Origin: Polyodon spathula
Lineage: Eukaryota > Chordata > Actinopteri > Acipenseriformes > Polyodontidae
DNA: 64,000 nucleotides
Assembly: GCF_017654505.1 (NCBI RefSeq)
Contig: NC_054535.1
Location: 44,955,664-45,019,663 of the forward strand
Reading direction: 5' to 3'
A program made the position numbers and the translations under genes. Position 1 is the stretch's first letter; the number at the start of each line of letters is the position of its first letter. Shown in pieces: positions 23,323 to 33,720 of the stretch. The notes below the pieces were generated by a model that worked only from the letters and a program-made list of their open reading frames with translations, made no database searches and was not told where the DNA came from.

Positions 23323-23607
23323 TCTGTGCTAAAAACTTAAAACATTAAGTACAAAAAATAAATATAATATTTTTTTTTTTATTGTGCAGAATATATTAAA
23401 TAAATATTTTATTAAATATATATAGCTTGTAAATATCCTCCATTTGTATCGTGAAATATGACACCAGTACTGCAATCTACATAATTATTTGAAAATTTCC
23501 CGTATATGTCCCCACGTGTTTCTACAACTGTTTAAATAACGTACCTGTCATTCTTCTTTTCATTGTTAACATCCTGACAAAACTTTACACTAAAACTTTA
23601 AAGTCTG

Positions 23608-24149
23608 TGTGACAGGGTCTTCCTCGAGTCACGCGTGTGGGTCGCCGCTGTTCAAGCATACAGAGAGACTGAGGTGGTGTTGACACGCCGGCACAGGCGC
23701 GGAGGATTTATTAACAACAAAAAGAAAGTGAAAGTAAAATAAAGGCGGTCATGTGACGTTACCAGCGATGGTAACGCATAGAGGACAAATACAGTAAACC
23801 GTACAAAAAGTGCAAAATAAAACACAATACCCCAAACTATAACTCAAAAGGTGCCGTGAAAACGGCAGGCCTTGCAGCAGCCCCGAGCAATCTCCCGCAG
23901 ATGTTTTTAAACTGACGGACACTCTGTCGAGACTCGTCCACCTGCTGATTGAGGACCAGCACAGCCAATCACTTGCTGCCCTTCCCTCAACCAAGCATAG
24001 CAGGCAGCAAGTCTCAATCGAGCGCCCGTCTGTAAACAATAATACAATCAAACTAATCAAGTACCAAAACGTCACAAAATAAACCCATTCCCACATATAA
24101 ACCACACCAACACTAATTTACCACTGTGCAGGGCAATCGCACTGCCACA
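23608..24149 (-). repeat. LTR (3' LTR by orientation) of short LTR retrotransposon
   Basis: 542 bp, starts TGTGACAG and ends CTGCCACA, near-identical to 24939-25480 with about ten differences. Flanked outside by GTCTG at 23603-23607, the 5-bp target duplication. Confidence 0.95.
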
Positions 24150-24515
24150 TACCTCCCTCCTTAGGATGAGCCCCAAGGGTTCATCCGACAACACCATTCA
24201 CTTATTTAATTTTATTTATTTATTTTTTATTAACACACTACATATGGGTGGGTAGGAGGGAACATTCGAGCCCAGCCAGCCTCAACCAACCACCAGACAG
24301 CTAACTGGCTCCAATGTTATCACCACAGTATCATCAATACAATTTATCACCATTATCTCGATAATTTATCATTACCATCACCATTACTATTTCCCATCAC
24401 CATCATTTATACAATAATCTACTAACAATCTACTCACATGCAACCATTAACACACCAACAATTATTAACCCCCAGGGCTTCTATAAGGGGGCGCCCATTC
24501 AACCCCGCTTACCCC

Positions 24516-24890
24516 CTAAACCCAGTGTCCCTTCACGGGGCTCCTCTCCAGAGGATTGACCCGCCTCCTTCTGAGACGATCCCCCACAAACGACAGGTCC
24601 TCCTTCGCTGACGCTCGGCAGGCAGTTCCTCCCGCTGGCGTCCGGGCAGGCATTCTCTCCTCCTCCCTCGCCAGCTTCCAGGACCGGAACTCCTCCTTCT
24701 GCAGCTCTCGGGAACGGACCCTCCTCGGCCTCTCTGGCGTTCGGGTGGGATGTCTCGGCTCCTTCGCAGTGCCTTTAAGGACAGCGGCTCCATCCCTCTC
24801 CTTCAGCAGCCCCTCAGGGTTACCTGCGGTCTGCCCTTGTCCCCCCCAAAAAATTTCAGGGGTTTGCTCCTCCTGTCTCTCTGTAGCCAT
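24516..24890 (-). CDS. Arg/Glu-rich ORF inside the TRIM-like element
   Basis: A 124-codon open frame starting 32 bp after the primer-binding site on the minus strand. It begins MATERQEEQTPEIFWGGQGQ and is rich in R, E and P with basic stretches (RTPERPRRVRSRELQKEEF). No zinc knuckle or known domain is visible. Position directly after the PBS suggests a leftover of a gag N terminus or of a leader; it may be non-coding. A second frame (24533-24793) overlaps it and is considered a shadow. Confidence 0.35.
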   Translation of the reverse strand: MATERQEEQTPEIFWGGQGQTAGNPEGLLKERDGAAVLKGTAKEPRHPTRTPERPRRVRSRELQKEEFRSWKLAREEERMPARTPAGGTACRASAKEDLSFVGDRLRRRRVNPLERSPVKGHWV

Positions 24891-24938
24891 CTAGCCTTGC
24901 TTCGGCAGGATGCAGCGGAATCCACTTCCGACACCATA

Positions 24939-25480
24939 TGTGACAGGGTCTTCCTCGAGTCACGCGTGTGGGTAGCCGCTGTTCAAGCATACAGAGAGAC
25001 AGAGGTTGGTGTTGAAACGCCGGCACAGGCGCGCAGGATTTATTAACAACAAAAAGAAAGTGAAAGTAAAATAAAGACGGTCATGTGACGTTACCAGCGA
25101 TGGTAACGCACAGAGGACAAATACAGTAAACCGTACAAAAAGTGCAAAATAAAACACAATACCCCAAACTATCACTCAAAAGGTGCCGTGAAAACGGCAG
25201 GCCTTGCAGCAGCCCCGAGCAATCTCCCGCAGATGTTTTTAAACTGACGGACACTCTGTCGAGACTCGTCCACCTGCTGATTGAGGACCAGCACAGCCAA
25301 TCACTTGCTGCCCTTCCTCAACCAAGCATAGCAGGCAGCAAGTCTCAATCGAGCGCCCATCTGTAAACAATAATACAATCAAACTAATCAAGTACCAAAA
25401 CGTCACAAAATAAACCCATTCCCACATATAAACCACACCAACACTAATTTACCACTGTGCAGGGCAATCGCACTGCCACA
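24939..25480 (-). repeat. LTR (5' LTR by orientation) of short LTR retrotransposon
   Basis: 542 bp, same ends as 23608-24149. The adjacent PBS at 24922-24936 fixes this copy as the 5' LTR on the minus strand. GTCTG follows at 25481-25485. Confidence 0.95.
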
Positions 25481-25879
25481 GTCTGTTTCACAGCTCTTTT
25501 CAAAATGGCCACTCTACTGCACTGATTATGGAAGGATTATTGCCCACATTGTCAAACAGGTAACACAACAATCGATCCATGATGTGTTACTGAACACAAA
25601 AGCCAGAGAACTTAAGTTGTTTTTTTTTTAATACTATCGCACTTCCTGCAGAGATTTAGAGGACAGATCACAAACCCCAGTTCACTAGAGCAGCCATTTT
25701 AAAAAGAGCTTTGAAACAACTGTAAAATTATAAGTGTTAAAAGTTGTCAGGATGTTAACAATGAAAAGAAAAATGAAATGTACGTTATTTAAACAGTTGT
25801 AGCAACACGTGGGGACATTATATTTTTCAGAACCCCTCTACTTTCTCTAAGTGCTGCACTAGAGCCTTGCTGACCCAAG

Positions 25880-25984
25880 CTGACCCAATAAGTATCGGGT
25901 TCAGATCAGGTCGGGTGTAATGTGTATATTATAATTCAGGTTCAGGTCGGGTCGGGTGTAGTGTGTATATTATAATTCAGGTTC
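25880..25984 (+). repeat. Tandem GGTCGGGT-rich duplication
   Basis: Two copies of a roughly 35-41 bp unit containing GTGTATATTATAATTCAGG. The GGTTCGGGT/GGTCGGGT style resembles hAT ends, but no partner end or transposase is seen. Confidence 0.6.
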
Positions 25985-27539
25985 GGGTTGGTCAGTGCAT
26001 TATCAGTGAGTTTTTATTTTTAAGTGAGAATTGTTTTGTGTGCAAATGCTTCCTAAAAGTCACTTCCTGCTTCCTTTTATGCCTGTCTAAAAATATTTTG
26101 CGTTAATTAAGCGCTCCTGTGAGTGGCGAGGACTTCTAGCATACCACGTTTATTATCACGATTTTGGAAAAACCATTCATGCACCATAGGTTCTTTGAGA
26201 AATTACCTCTCTTAATATCATCTCACAAACCCACTTACTGTCTTGTTGTGTGCAGCCTGTCAAATGCTGCGTGGCCAGGCTTTACTAGTAACCACAGGAT
26301 AGAATTAATTTCCAACGCAACTAGCAACCAATAATCATCACTGGTGACAAACTGACATTTTGTGCAGCCTGCCAAATGCTGCATGGACAGTCTTAACGGG
26401 GTACAGTTCAATTATAAAACACCGAAGTCACCTAATTTTAACAGTCAGTCTTGCACAAAAATACAAATGCACAAAAAAACCCCAAAAAAAAACAAAAAAA
26501 AAAAAAAAAAAACAAAGCGTAACACCTAATTGATAGCGCTCATTGGTCAACAGTTCATGCCTTTTTTAGATAATGACACAAACTGTTTCGTTCCTGTTAA
26601 TGATACAAAACTTATTTGCCCTGTAGTAAACCATGTGCATTTGCTTAAATGTAAAGAATGACAAAAAAGTACAGTATACAACACTGCTCTTTAATTCACT
26701 GTTAGTTTTCTTTCTTTTTTTCTCACACTCATGTGCTGTCCTAGGCAAACATGAAACTCAGTTTATATCATGACCCGCTCTATTTCACAAATTATGCCTG
26801 CACGGCGATCATGATCTAAAGCAAGTTTATCTGTATTAAACCAATAATTGGTTCAGTTAAGTAACAGAGATTGGTTGAAACGAAAACCAGAAACCCCAGT
26901 AGCTTACCAGGACCGGGGTTGGAAACCCCTGGCTTACAGCATTCTCCGTCACAATGCTAAACATATGTCTATGTAGATTGCTTCAGATAATTACCCTTAG
27001 GGAAACAATCACATGTTGTGAAATAACTACAGTACAAAACCTGCAGTATATAAGCAGTGTTTATGTTAGGAATCCCATAAAACATGTCTGTAAGTGCTGT
27101 AAATTAATAATATTCATGTATTCATACAGATGCAGGCAAGTGTCAAATATCAATAGACTTTAAAGATTTGTCAATTGAAGTGTGTAATTAACTAATTGAG
27201 TAATTAGATGTGTATTTGGGGTATTTAAGTTTTTGCACTGTAAAGACCTGGTCACACTGGTGACTTTTGTCTACATCAACAAGGGGACGACAGCTGTTGC
27301 CCGCTTGTCACCTCGCGCAACCACCCTGGTCAACACCCCAGCGACACACCAGCAACGTGTCTCCCACTTAGGAAAATGTTCTATTTTTCAGGCAACAAGA
27401 GGTCAACATTTTCAATATCAGCCAATCATATTTGATAGTAGTGCCACATGATAATAAAATGGCAATGTGGTCGCATGATTTGGAAGTGAACCTAATAGAT
27501 TATTATTCTGCATTTTTTGCTGTTGTATGTGGTACAGCG
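25985..27539. other. Intronic sequence, no gene recognised
   Basis: Includes a twice-occurring phrase GCAGCCTG(T/C)CAAATGCTGC at about 26246 and 26365, an A-rich run at 26476-26516, and a GC-richer stretch at 27236-27370 beginning GACCTGGTCACACTGGTGAC that may be the edge of an unidentified element. Confidence 0.35.
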
Positions 27540-28147
27540 GCGTGTATCACTTCTGATTATAATCCCACAGGTTTGACCCGTAACCCAAAGTCCAGTCCTT
27601 TCACCCAAACAAAACACAAAACACAAAACACAGACACAATTCCGACAATGCGTGATTTTAGTGCAAAAGACAGTTCCTGTAGTGGAAACGTTGAGTGGTG
27701 ATATCCAGGTTTTACACTGGCCTGCGGCTGCAGCTCAGGATCATGCTCAGTATTCTTGATGAGAAACAACACAGAAGACAAACAGCGTTAATACACAGAC
27801 AAGCAGAACACTCACGGTTTTTCGTATAAACAAGACGGGCTCCTTCTTGGTTATTTGGCTCAACCATATGCAAAGGAACAGATCACAAAGCCACACACCC
27901 CTATTTATACCCTCTCCCATGACCCCTAGGTTAACGAGTGCATCCGCTCCTCCAATCCTCAGATGCCACATTGTTTACCGTCCGGGTCAGTGAGCTTGGG
28001 TGCCGTAGCTCCGCCCCTTTCCTAAATGGCCGACTTCCACCTACCCTTCGGAATAAATTGTTCTGCCATTTGTTTAAGGTTACTCTGTTCCTTCTTTCTA
28101 GTGCCCTCACCGGTCGGGAAGGAGATCTAACACCAAGTGTCATTCGA
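27540..28147 (-). mobile_element. Possible LTR fragment with TATA box, target of the Tc1 insertion
   Basis: GC-richer than its flanks. On the minus strand GGGTATAAATAGGGGTGTG (27898-27915 region) is a strong TATA-box promoter in the style of LTR U3 regions. The outer ends are not defined and only one copy is seen. The Tc1 element abuts it at 28148; sequence of similar composition continues after the Tc1 at 29493-29650. Confidence 0.35.
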
Positions 28148-28206
28148 TCACAGATACCTTAAAAAAAAAAAAAAAAAAAAGGTAAGGGCGTGGATCAGAA
28201 AACCAG

Positions 28207-29208
28207 TCAGCATCTGGTGTGACCACCAATTGCCTCATGCAGTGCGACACATCTCCTTCGCATAGAGTTGATCAGGCTGTTGATTGTGGCCTGTGGAATG
28301 TTGTCCCACTCCTCTTCAATGGCTGGATTGGCGGGAACTGGAACACGCTGTCGTACACGTTGATCCAGAGCACCCCAAACATGCTCAATGGATGACATGT
28401 CTGGTGAGTATGCAGGCCATGGAAGAACTGGGACATTTTCAGCTTCCAGGAATTGTGTACAGATCCTTGCGACATGGGGCCGTGCGTTATCATGCTGAAA
28501 CGTGAGGTGATGGCGGTGGATGAATGGCACGACAATGGGCCTCAGGATCTCATCACAGTATCTCTGTGCATTCAAATTGCCATCGATAAAATACAATCGT
28601 GTTCATTGTCCGTAGCTTATGCTTGCCCATACCGTAACCCCACCGCCAACCTGTGGCACTCTGTTCACAACACTGACATCAAAAAACCACTCGCCCACAC
28701 AACGCCATACATGCTGTCTGCCATCTGCCCAGTACAGTTGAAACCGGGATTCATCCGTGAAGAGCACACTTCTCCAGCATGCCAGTGGCCATTGAAGGTG
28801 AGCATTTGCCCACTGAAGCCAAACTGCAGTCAGGTCAAGACCCTGGTGAGGATGACGAGCACGCAAATGAGCTTCCATGAGATGGTTTCTGACAGTTTGT
28901 GCAGAAATTCTTTGGTTGTGCAAACCCACAGTTTCATCAGCTGTCCGAGTGGTTGGTCTCAGATGATCCCGCAGGTGAAGAAGCCGGATGTGGAGGTCCT
29001 GGGCTGGCGTGGTTACATGTGGTCTGCGGTTGTGAGGCCGGTTGGACGTACTGCCAAATTCTCTAAAACGATGTTGGAGGTGGCTTATGGTAGAGAAATG
29101 AACATTCAATTCTCTGGCAACAGCTCTGGTGGACATTCCTGCAGTCAGCATGCCAATTGCACGCTCCCTCAAAACTTGAGACATCTGTGGCATTGTGTTG
29201 TGTGACAA
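28207..29208 (-). pseudogene. Tc1-like transposase with one nonsense codon
   Basis: 333 codons long, the normal size for Tc1 transposase, in a single frame. The N-terminal paired-like helix-turn-helix region includes SQVLRERAIGMLTAGMSTRA and VARELNVHFSTISHL, followed by the RPHNRRPHVT basic linker. The catalytic DDE residues are visible in VLFTDESRF, FQHDNARPH and SSIEHVWGA. One in-frame TGA lies at 28603-28605, after ASISYGQ; a CGA-to-TGA CpG transition is the simplest origin. Otherwise the frame is open. It makes double-strand cuts at element ends and inserts at TA. This copy would give a protein lacking the last two catalytic residues. Confidence 0.93.
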
Positions 29209-29459
29209 AACTGCACATTTTAGAGTGGCCTTTTATTGTCCCCAGCACAAGGTGCACCTGTGTAATGATCATGCTGTTTAATCAGCTTCTTGATATGCCA
29301 CACCTGTCAGGTGGATGGATTATCTTGGCAAAGGAGAAATGCTCACTAACAGGGATGTAAACAAATTTGTGCACAAAATTTGAGAGAAATAAGCTTTTTG
29401 TGCATATGGAAAATTTCTGGGATCTTTTATTTCAGCTCATGAAACATGGGACCAACACT

Positions 29460-29490
29460 TTACATGTTGCGTTTATATTTTTGTTCAGTG
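29460..29490 (-). repeat. Surviving Tc1 terminal inverted repeat
   Basis: Outer end of the Tc1 element; TA at 29491-29492 is one side of the expected target duplication. No copy of this TIR is found near 28148. Confidence 0.85.
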
Positions 29491-29492
29491 TA

Positions 29493-32400
29493 CAAACACA
29501 AAATAACACAGGGCAGAGGGGGAGACCCTGTTCCTAAAATAAACACTGTACAAGGCTGCTCGCCCTGTTACAATGCTCCTTTTACTTTTGTGCCTCGAGC
29601 AACCTTGCTATGTCGGCATGTTCTTCCCAAGTAAGGTGGAAACACTTCGTCTACCACCAAAATCAGCTTTTTAGGTGCAAAGTAACGGGAACGGAAAAAA
29701 AATTAACTTCAGCAGAAGCTGCGGAGAGTTGCCTTGGCAACGGGCATCAAAATAAAATGATACACAGTTAAAATGTTTGCGAAGTTGAAATAAAAAAAAC
29801 ACGGTGATGTTTGGCCATTAAAAATCTTGTAGCTGTCCTAATATTTTACGACTTGGTTCCACTAGGACAAGTATGACTGGCGGTGGTCTAACCAATAGTA
29901 ATAGTTGCCAATGGCTGTTTACATAGGCATCTTTGCCTGTTTCAGTTACAGATGAGAGAGCTTACTTCGGTGTAATCTGTATTTTTTATTTTTTAACTTA
30001 AACCAGGCTTATTTCATTTTTAGGCTGAAGGATAAGAAATCCAGAGTAATACAGAGCCAAAAGGAAAAGGAACAAGTCAACTTGATTCCTTCACGACCAG
30101 GTTTTATTGTGAAAGGTGTCATTATGGCTCTGAGGCTTCTTTCTGACGTCTCCCAGGGGTAGGCATTATTCTGTGGGAACAGCAACCCACAACAACCAGC
30201 ACAAACCATTTTGTCTAAATTGTCCCTTGCAGAAAGAAACACTGCTATATGTGTGAGCATACAATATAATAGATGACATGGTCATCTAAAAAGGACAGGA
30301 TTAAAATGGGGGGTTGGACATATTGTCACTGGAATCTCTTTGTTCACAGCTGAATTTGAAGAAGTTTACTTTTTATGTCAAGATACTGCTTAAGAGCGTC
30401 AGTCCTTGTAAGTCCTGCAGTCAACTGAGTACAATGCATTCTGGGAATACTGGAACATTTTTTTTGCTCTGCCCCTCCATTTGCTCTGCTTTTCAGTAAC
30501 AGAAATGGATCAGAATTTGCAGTGAATTACATAAATTACAGAGTGTCCACTGTGAACCTCATTACACAACTTAAGTGAGCAGATCCACACTTTTACAACA
30601 ATTTACATGTCACCTTTAAAGGACATATATTCAAAAAGATAAATGAAGGTTTGCCATACATTCACAACTTGATGAAAATCTCGACTTATATATAGAAATA
30701 CTAAAATTAAATGACTGACATTTCTAGTCTTTTTCAATGTCTTCAGATTGTCTTCACATTGGTATTTGTAAACTTAATGTTTTATAGTTATGCATAGTAT
30801 ATATTTAACATTGTTTCCAAGTTTAATGAACATGCTTTGTTATTCAGAAAATGTTCTTGTTGCTTCTCATATACAGTATTGCTTGCTGCTCTTTGTTTAC
30901 TGAAAGAGAAGTAGAATTGGCACATAATTCTGTCAGAATTCTAGGGGTCAAGCAGGCATCACAACCTAACATGTGACCAGCTGTGTGTCCCTTGGATACA
31001 CTCCAGAACATAGGCTGCTTCCATGTGCTTTTAAAACTGCAGCTGTCTTTTTATATCATAAAATTGCTTCATCGTTTACCTACTCATAACAATTATGAAA
31101 TGGCGAAATACTGCCCTTCAAAACTTATGATTTTCTGCACTTTACAGAAAATCTAAATTATGCTTACTATAACATTTGTCATCAACAGTACACCAAAAAT
31201 AAGAACATAAAATATGATTTGCTATTATGTAATACTTTGTCTAGATAATTTATCAGGAATATGAACAGGGCTTAAAAGTGTTCCATTTATGTTCCCCTTG
31301 TTAATTATTGAAGTCATGTACACTCATCAATTCCCTGTGGTTTTTTTTTTGTTTGTTTTTTCTCAAAGTGTATGCATTAGTGATTGCTGAATAACTTGTA
31401 TACTGTAGATATACTATCCAGAGTGATTCAACCTTTGAATCATCATGTATGTTAAACATAATGTTATACCCCAAGAGCCAGACTGGGTTCTGTTCCAGGT
31501 TTGGTCACATCTGAAATGAGTTTCACTTTTGTCCGTAATTTGTCACTAAGTGCCAAAGTTGATTTGGAAATGATGCAGGACTACTTTGTCGGCATTGTTT
31601 CTTTTTTGTTAAGGTACACCAGCTGAGCTTTCAGGGTAAGTGTGAACAGTTCTTGCCTCACTGTTATTCTTCATCTAAATTGCCCTAAACTGGCATTTAT
31701 ATAAAATTGCCTGGCAACAAAGAACAGCACAGGCATTGGCTTTATTAAGCCATTCAAAGACAATGCATGCAGGATTGCCCATGCAGGAGGTAGGCTGTAG
31801 TACCTTGAGCGTAGACTTTTGTTCTGCTAACAGTGGTGCCTTAAGCAATACAAGGCACCACATAAAGCACTGTAGTTGAAAGATTAGGTAGGCTATTCTG
31901 CCCTCTTTATTCAAAGCGATAAACTTAGAACTCTGATTCAGCTGTCCTGCCAGCAGAGGTGCCAGCATCAGGGTTACTGGAAAACTTGACAGCTGGCTCC
32001 AGCGTGACACGTTTAAAATTGGATTTGATGCCACAAATCATTTAAGTCATGTTTGCTGCTAAGTTTGGCTTTTGAGGAGGGACATTTCCAGTTTAGATAG
32101 AAGTTTATTTAGAAAGTTTATTAACAGCGGAGTACTGTAATGCAAGGAAGTGGCAGTTCTGAAGCCTGGCCACAGACTTGCTTGGACAGCAGATCTCACT
32201 TTGCATTAGTAAAACAACCTACCTGGGGAAAATATCCAATACATGACTAAAAAATGTACATTGATAAATAGTTTTAAGTCATCAAAGTTCTGCTGTGTCC
32301 TTATTAATCAAACAAAGGATAAAGACAGTTTATATCTCTTAGTATGTACAGCACAATCATTTTACAACACCTCCTCTTCCCAATTTGTTCTGATAATATA

Positions 32401-32989
32401 CATTTTACAGTAACATAGTTCTGGGGTTTTGTTTGAGTCTTGAACAAACGCGGTATTGAGGTCATGGAATGTTCTCTTTTGGATTTGTTCAGAATCAGAT
32501 CACAGTCTTGACGAGCAGTGCAAAGAACTTAAATCATACACTATACATGCACAGAGCTGACACTCCAGCTCTTGAGTTTTGTTTGCTGAGAAGAACAGTT
32601 TTTTTCCCATTAGAAACACAAGGGGACGCATACAGATTACACCTCCCCTGCTTTGTTTGTTCTTACTGTTTCTCTTGGGGACCTTGGGTTGAAATTAATT
32701 TTATTGAACAGGCTTGACAGAGGCAATGTGCACTAAAGCTGCTATGTGACTAATGAGTTAGCTTGTTTGTTTTATTTATTTTTAATATTCATCTCAGGAG
32801 ATCTTTAACTGTCTTTGGCCTCTCAAGTTTGGTTATTGGCTTTCAATGCAAATCTGTATTCTTTCTGCATTTACATGCATCTCTGCTGTTTAAATCAAAA
32901 GTAAAAGGCAGTGTACATACCATTTTAGTAGCCTTGTTTTTATCTTGAATCCACATTCACTCAAAACATAATATAATTTTAGTCTTAAG
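29493..32989. other. Intronic sequence, no gene recognised
   Basis: 29493-29650 is GC-richer and may continue the element cut by the Tc1 insertion. The rest is AT-rich unique-looking intron. Open frames at 30009-30260 and 31675-32034 (minus) have no recognisable domain. Confidence 0.4.
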
Positions 32990-32994
32990 CCAAT

Positions 32995-33715
32995 TGTAGC
33001 AGGGGGAGATCTGTGCTGACTATGCTGCCGTGTTCACGGTGCTGCAGGAAGAGGGCGGCAGTCGTCCAACAACCGCCTGTGAGTCATGGCAGTGACACGG
33101 GGAGGTGGGAAAGTGGGTGTGTGGACTTTCCCCCTCTCTGAATGGCTGAGAGGCGGGTCTTGGGGAGATTGTTAGCCCTATAAGTTAACGCTCTGTTGTT
33201 TCCTCAGGTCTGCCCTTTTAAACGTGCCGAGAGTGCGGAAGCGCTGGTCCACGACCGAGAACCAGTCGGAGAGAAAGAAACCGAGTTTCAGAGCGAGACA
33301 GTGAGGGCGGGGAACCCTTGGGCAGACCCCTGAATAGTATAGCTGAGCAGGCTAGTTAGCCGGCAGCGTAGGACAGTGATCCGGGTCGCACGGGCAGCGG
33401 CGACCGGGATATTGCTGCATAGTGCAGCACCTTTTCTTTGTAGTTTTGTTTCTGTTTTATTTTCCCTTTTTCTTTTCACCTTCTATTCTTGAATTATTGT
33501 TTGAAGCACCTGCGAGTGCTCTTGCACCCTGAACTGTTTTACCATTATTTGGTATTCCCGTGGTTCTGTTTACCATAGTTGGTACCACGGACCAGCAGCG
33601 CCCTCTGTGGGCCAAAAGAAATCATTGCGTCAAAATAAAACAGGGCGCATGTGCAGTGTTTTCAAGTTCACCTGTCTGTCTCCTGAGTCAGTGAATTACC
33701 CCCCACCCTTCCACA
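32995..33715 (+). mobile_element. Solo LTR with perfect target duplication
   Basis: 721 bp, begins TGTAGCAGGGGGAGATC and ends CCCTTCCACA. CCAAT flanks it at 32990-32994 and 33716-33720, a 5-bp duplication. On the + strand CCCTATAAGTTAACG near 33176 is a TATA-like box and AAAATAAAAC near 33633 a poly(A) signal, so the LTR points the same way as the host gene. No internal region or second LTR is present, so LTR-LTR recombination removed the element. GC-rich compared with its flanks. Confidence 0.92.
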
Positions 33716-33720
33716 CCAAT

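Larger units (their letters stand above)
23608..25480 (-). mobile_element. Short non-autonomous LTR retrotransposon (TRIM-like)
   Basis: Two 542-bp LTRs flank only 789 bp of internal DNA. A 5-bp duplication GTCTG lies at 23603-23607 and 25481-25485. Read on the minus strand, a primer-binding site TGGTGTCGGAAGTGG (24922-24936) follows the 5' LTR after two bases, and a purine tract GGAGGGAGGT (24150-24160) precedes the 3' LTR. No protease, RT, RNase H or integrase is present, so enzymes would come from a partner element. About 2 per cent LTR divergence suggests a fairly recent insertion. It interrupted the foldback element around it. Confidence 0.92.
23507..25817. repeat. Foldback (inverted-repeat) element split by an LTR retrotransposon
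   Basis: The left arm TGTCCCCACGTGTTTCTAC begins at 23507 and runs to 23607, then resumes after the inserted LTR element at 25486-25524. The right arm is its reverse complement, 25682-25817, ending CACGTGGGGACA. Each arm is about 140 bp at roughly 80 per cent identity, with shared blocks TTTAAATAACGTAC, CATTGTTAACATCCTGACAA and TTTAAAATGGC. Before the insertion the loop was about 155 bp, giving a MITE-sized hairpin. No coding capacity. Confidence 0.85.
28148..29490 (-). mobile_element. Tc1/mariner element, one end truncated
   Basis: The right (5') end is intact: read on the minus strand, CACTGAACAAAAATATAAAC from 29490, with TA at 29491-29492. It carries a full-length transposase frame with one stop. 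At the other side the usual 3' non-coding region is cut off after GGTATCTGTGA (28148), following an A20 run at 28161-28180, so the second terminal inverted repeat is missing. Without it the copy cannot be mobilised. I recall this TIR as common in salmonid and other fish Tc1 families. Confidence 0.93.

Noticed and set aside
24533..25046. Additional frames across the TRIM-like element
   Set aside because: They cross LTR boundaries or overlap the one frame after the PBS; no domain support.
28453..29205. 250-codon + strand frame over the Tc1 element
   Set aside because: It is the antisense shadow of the Tc1 transposase, whose motifs are clear on the minus strand.
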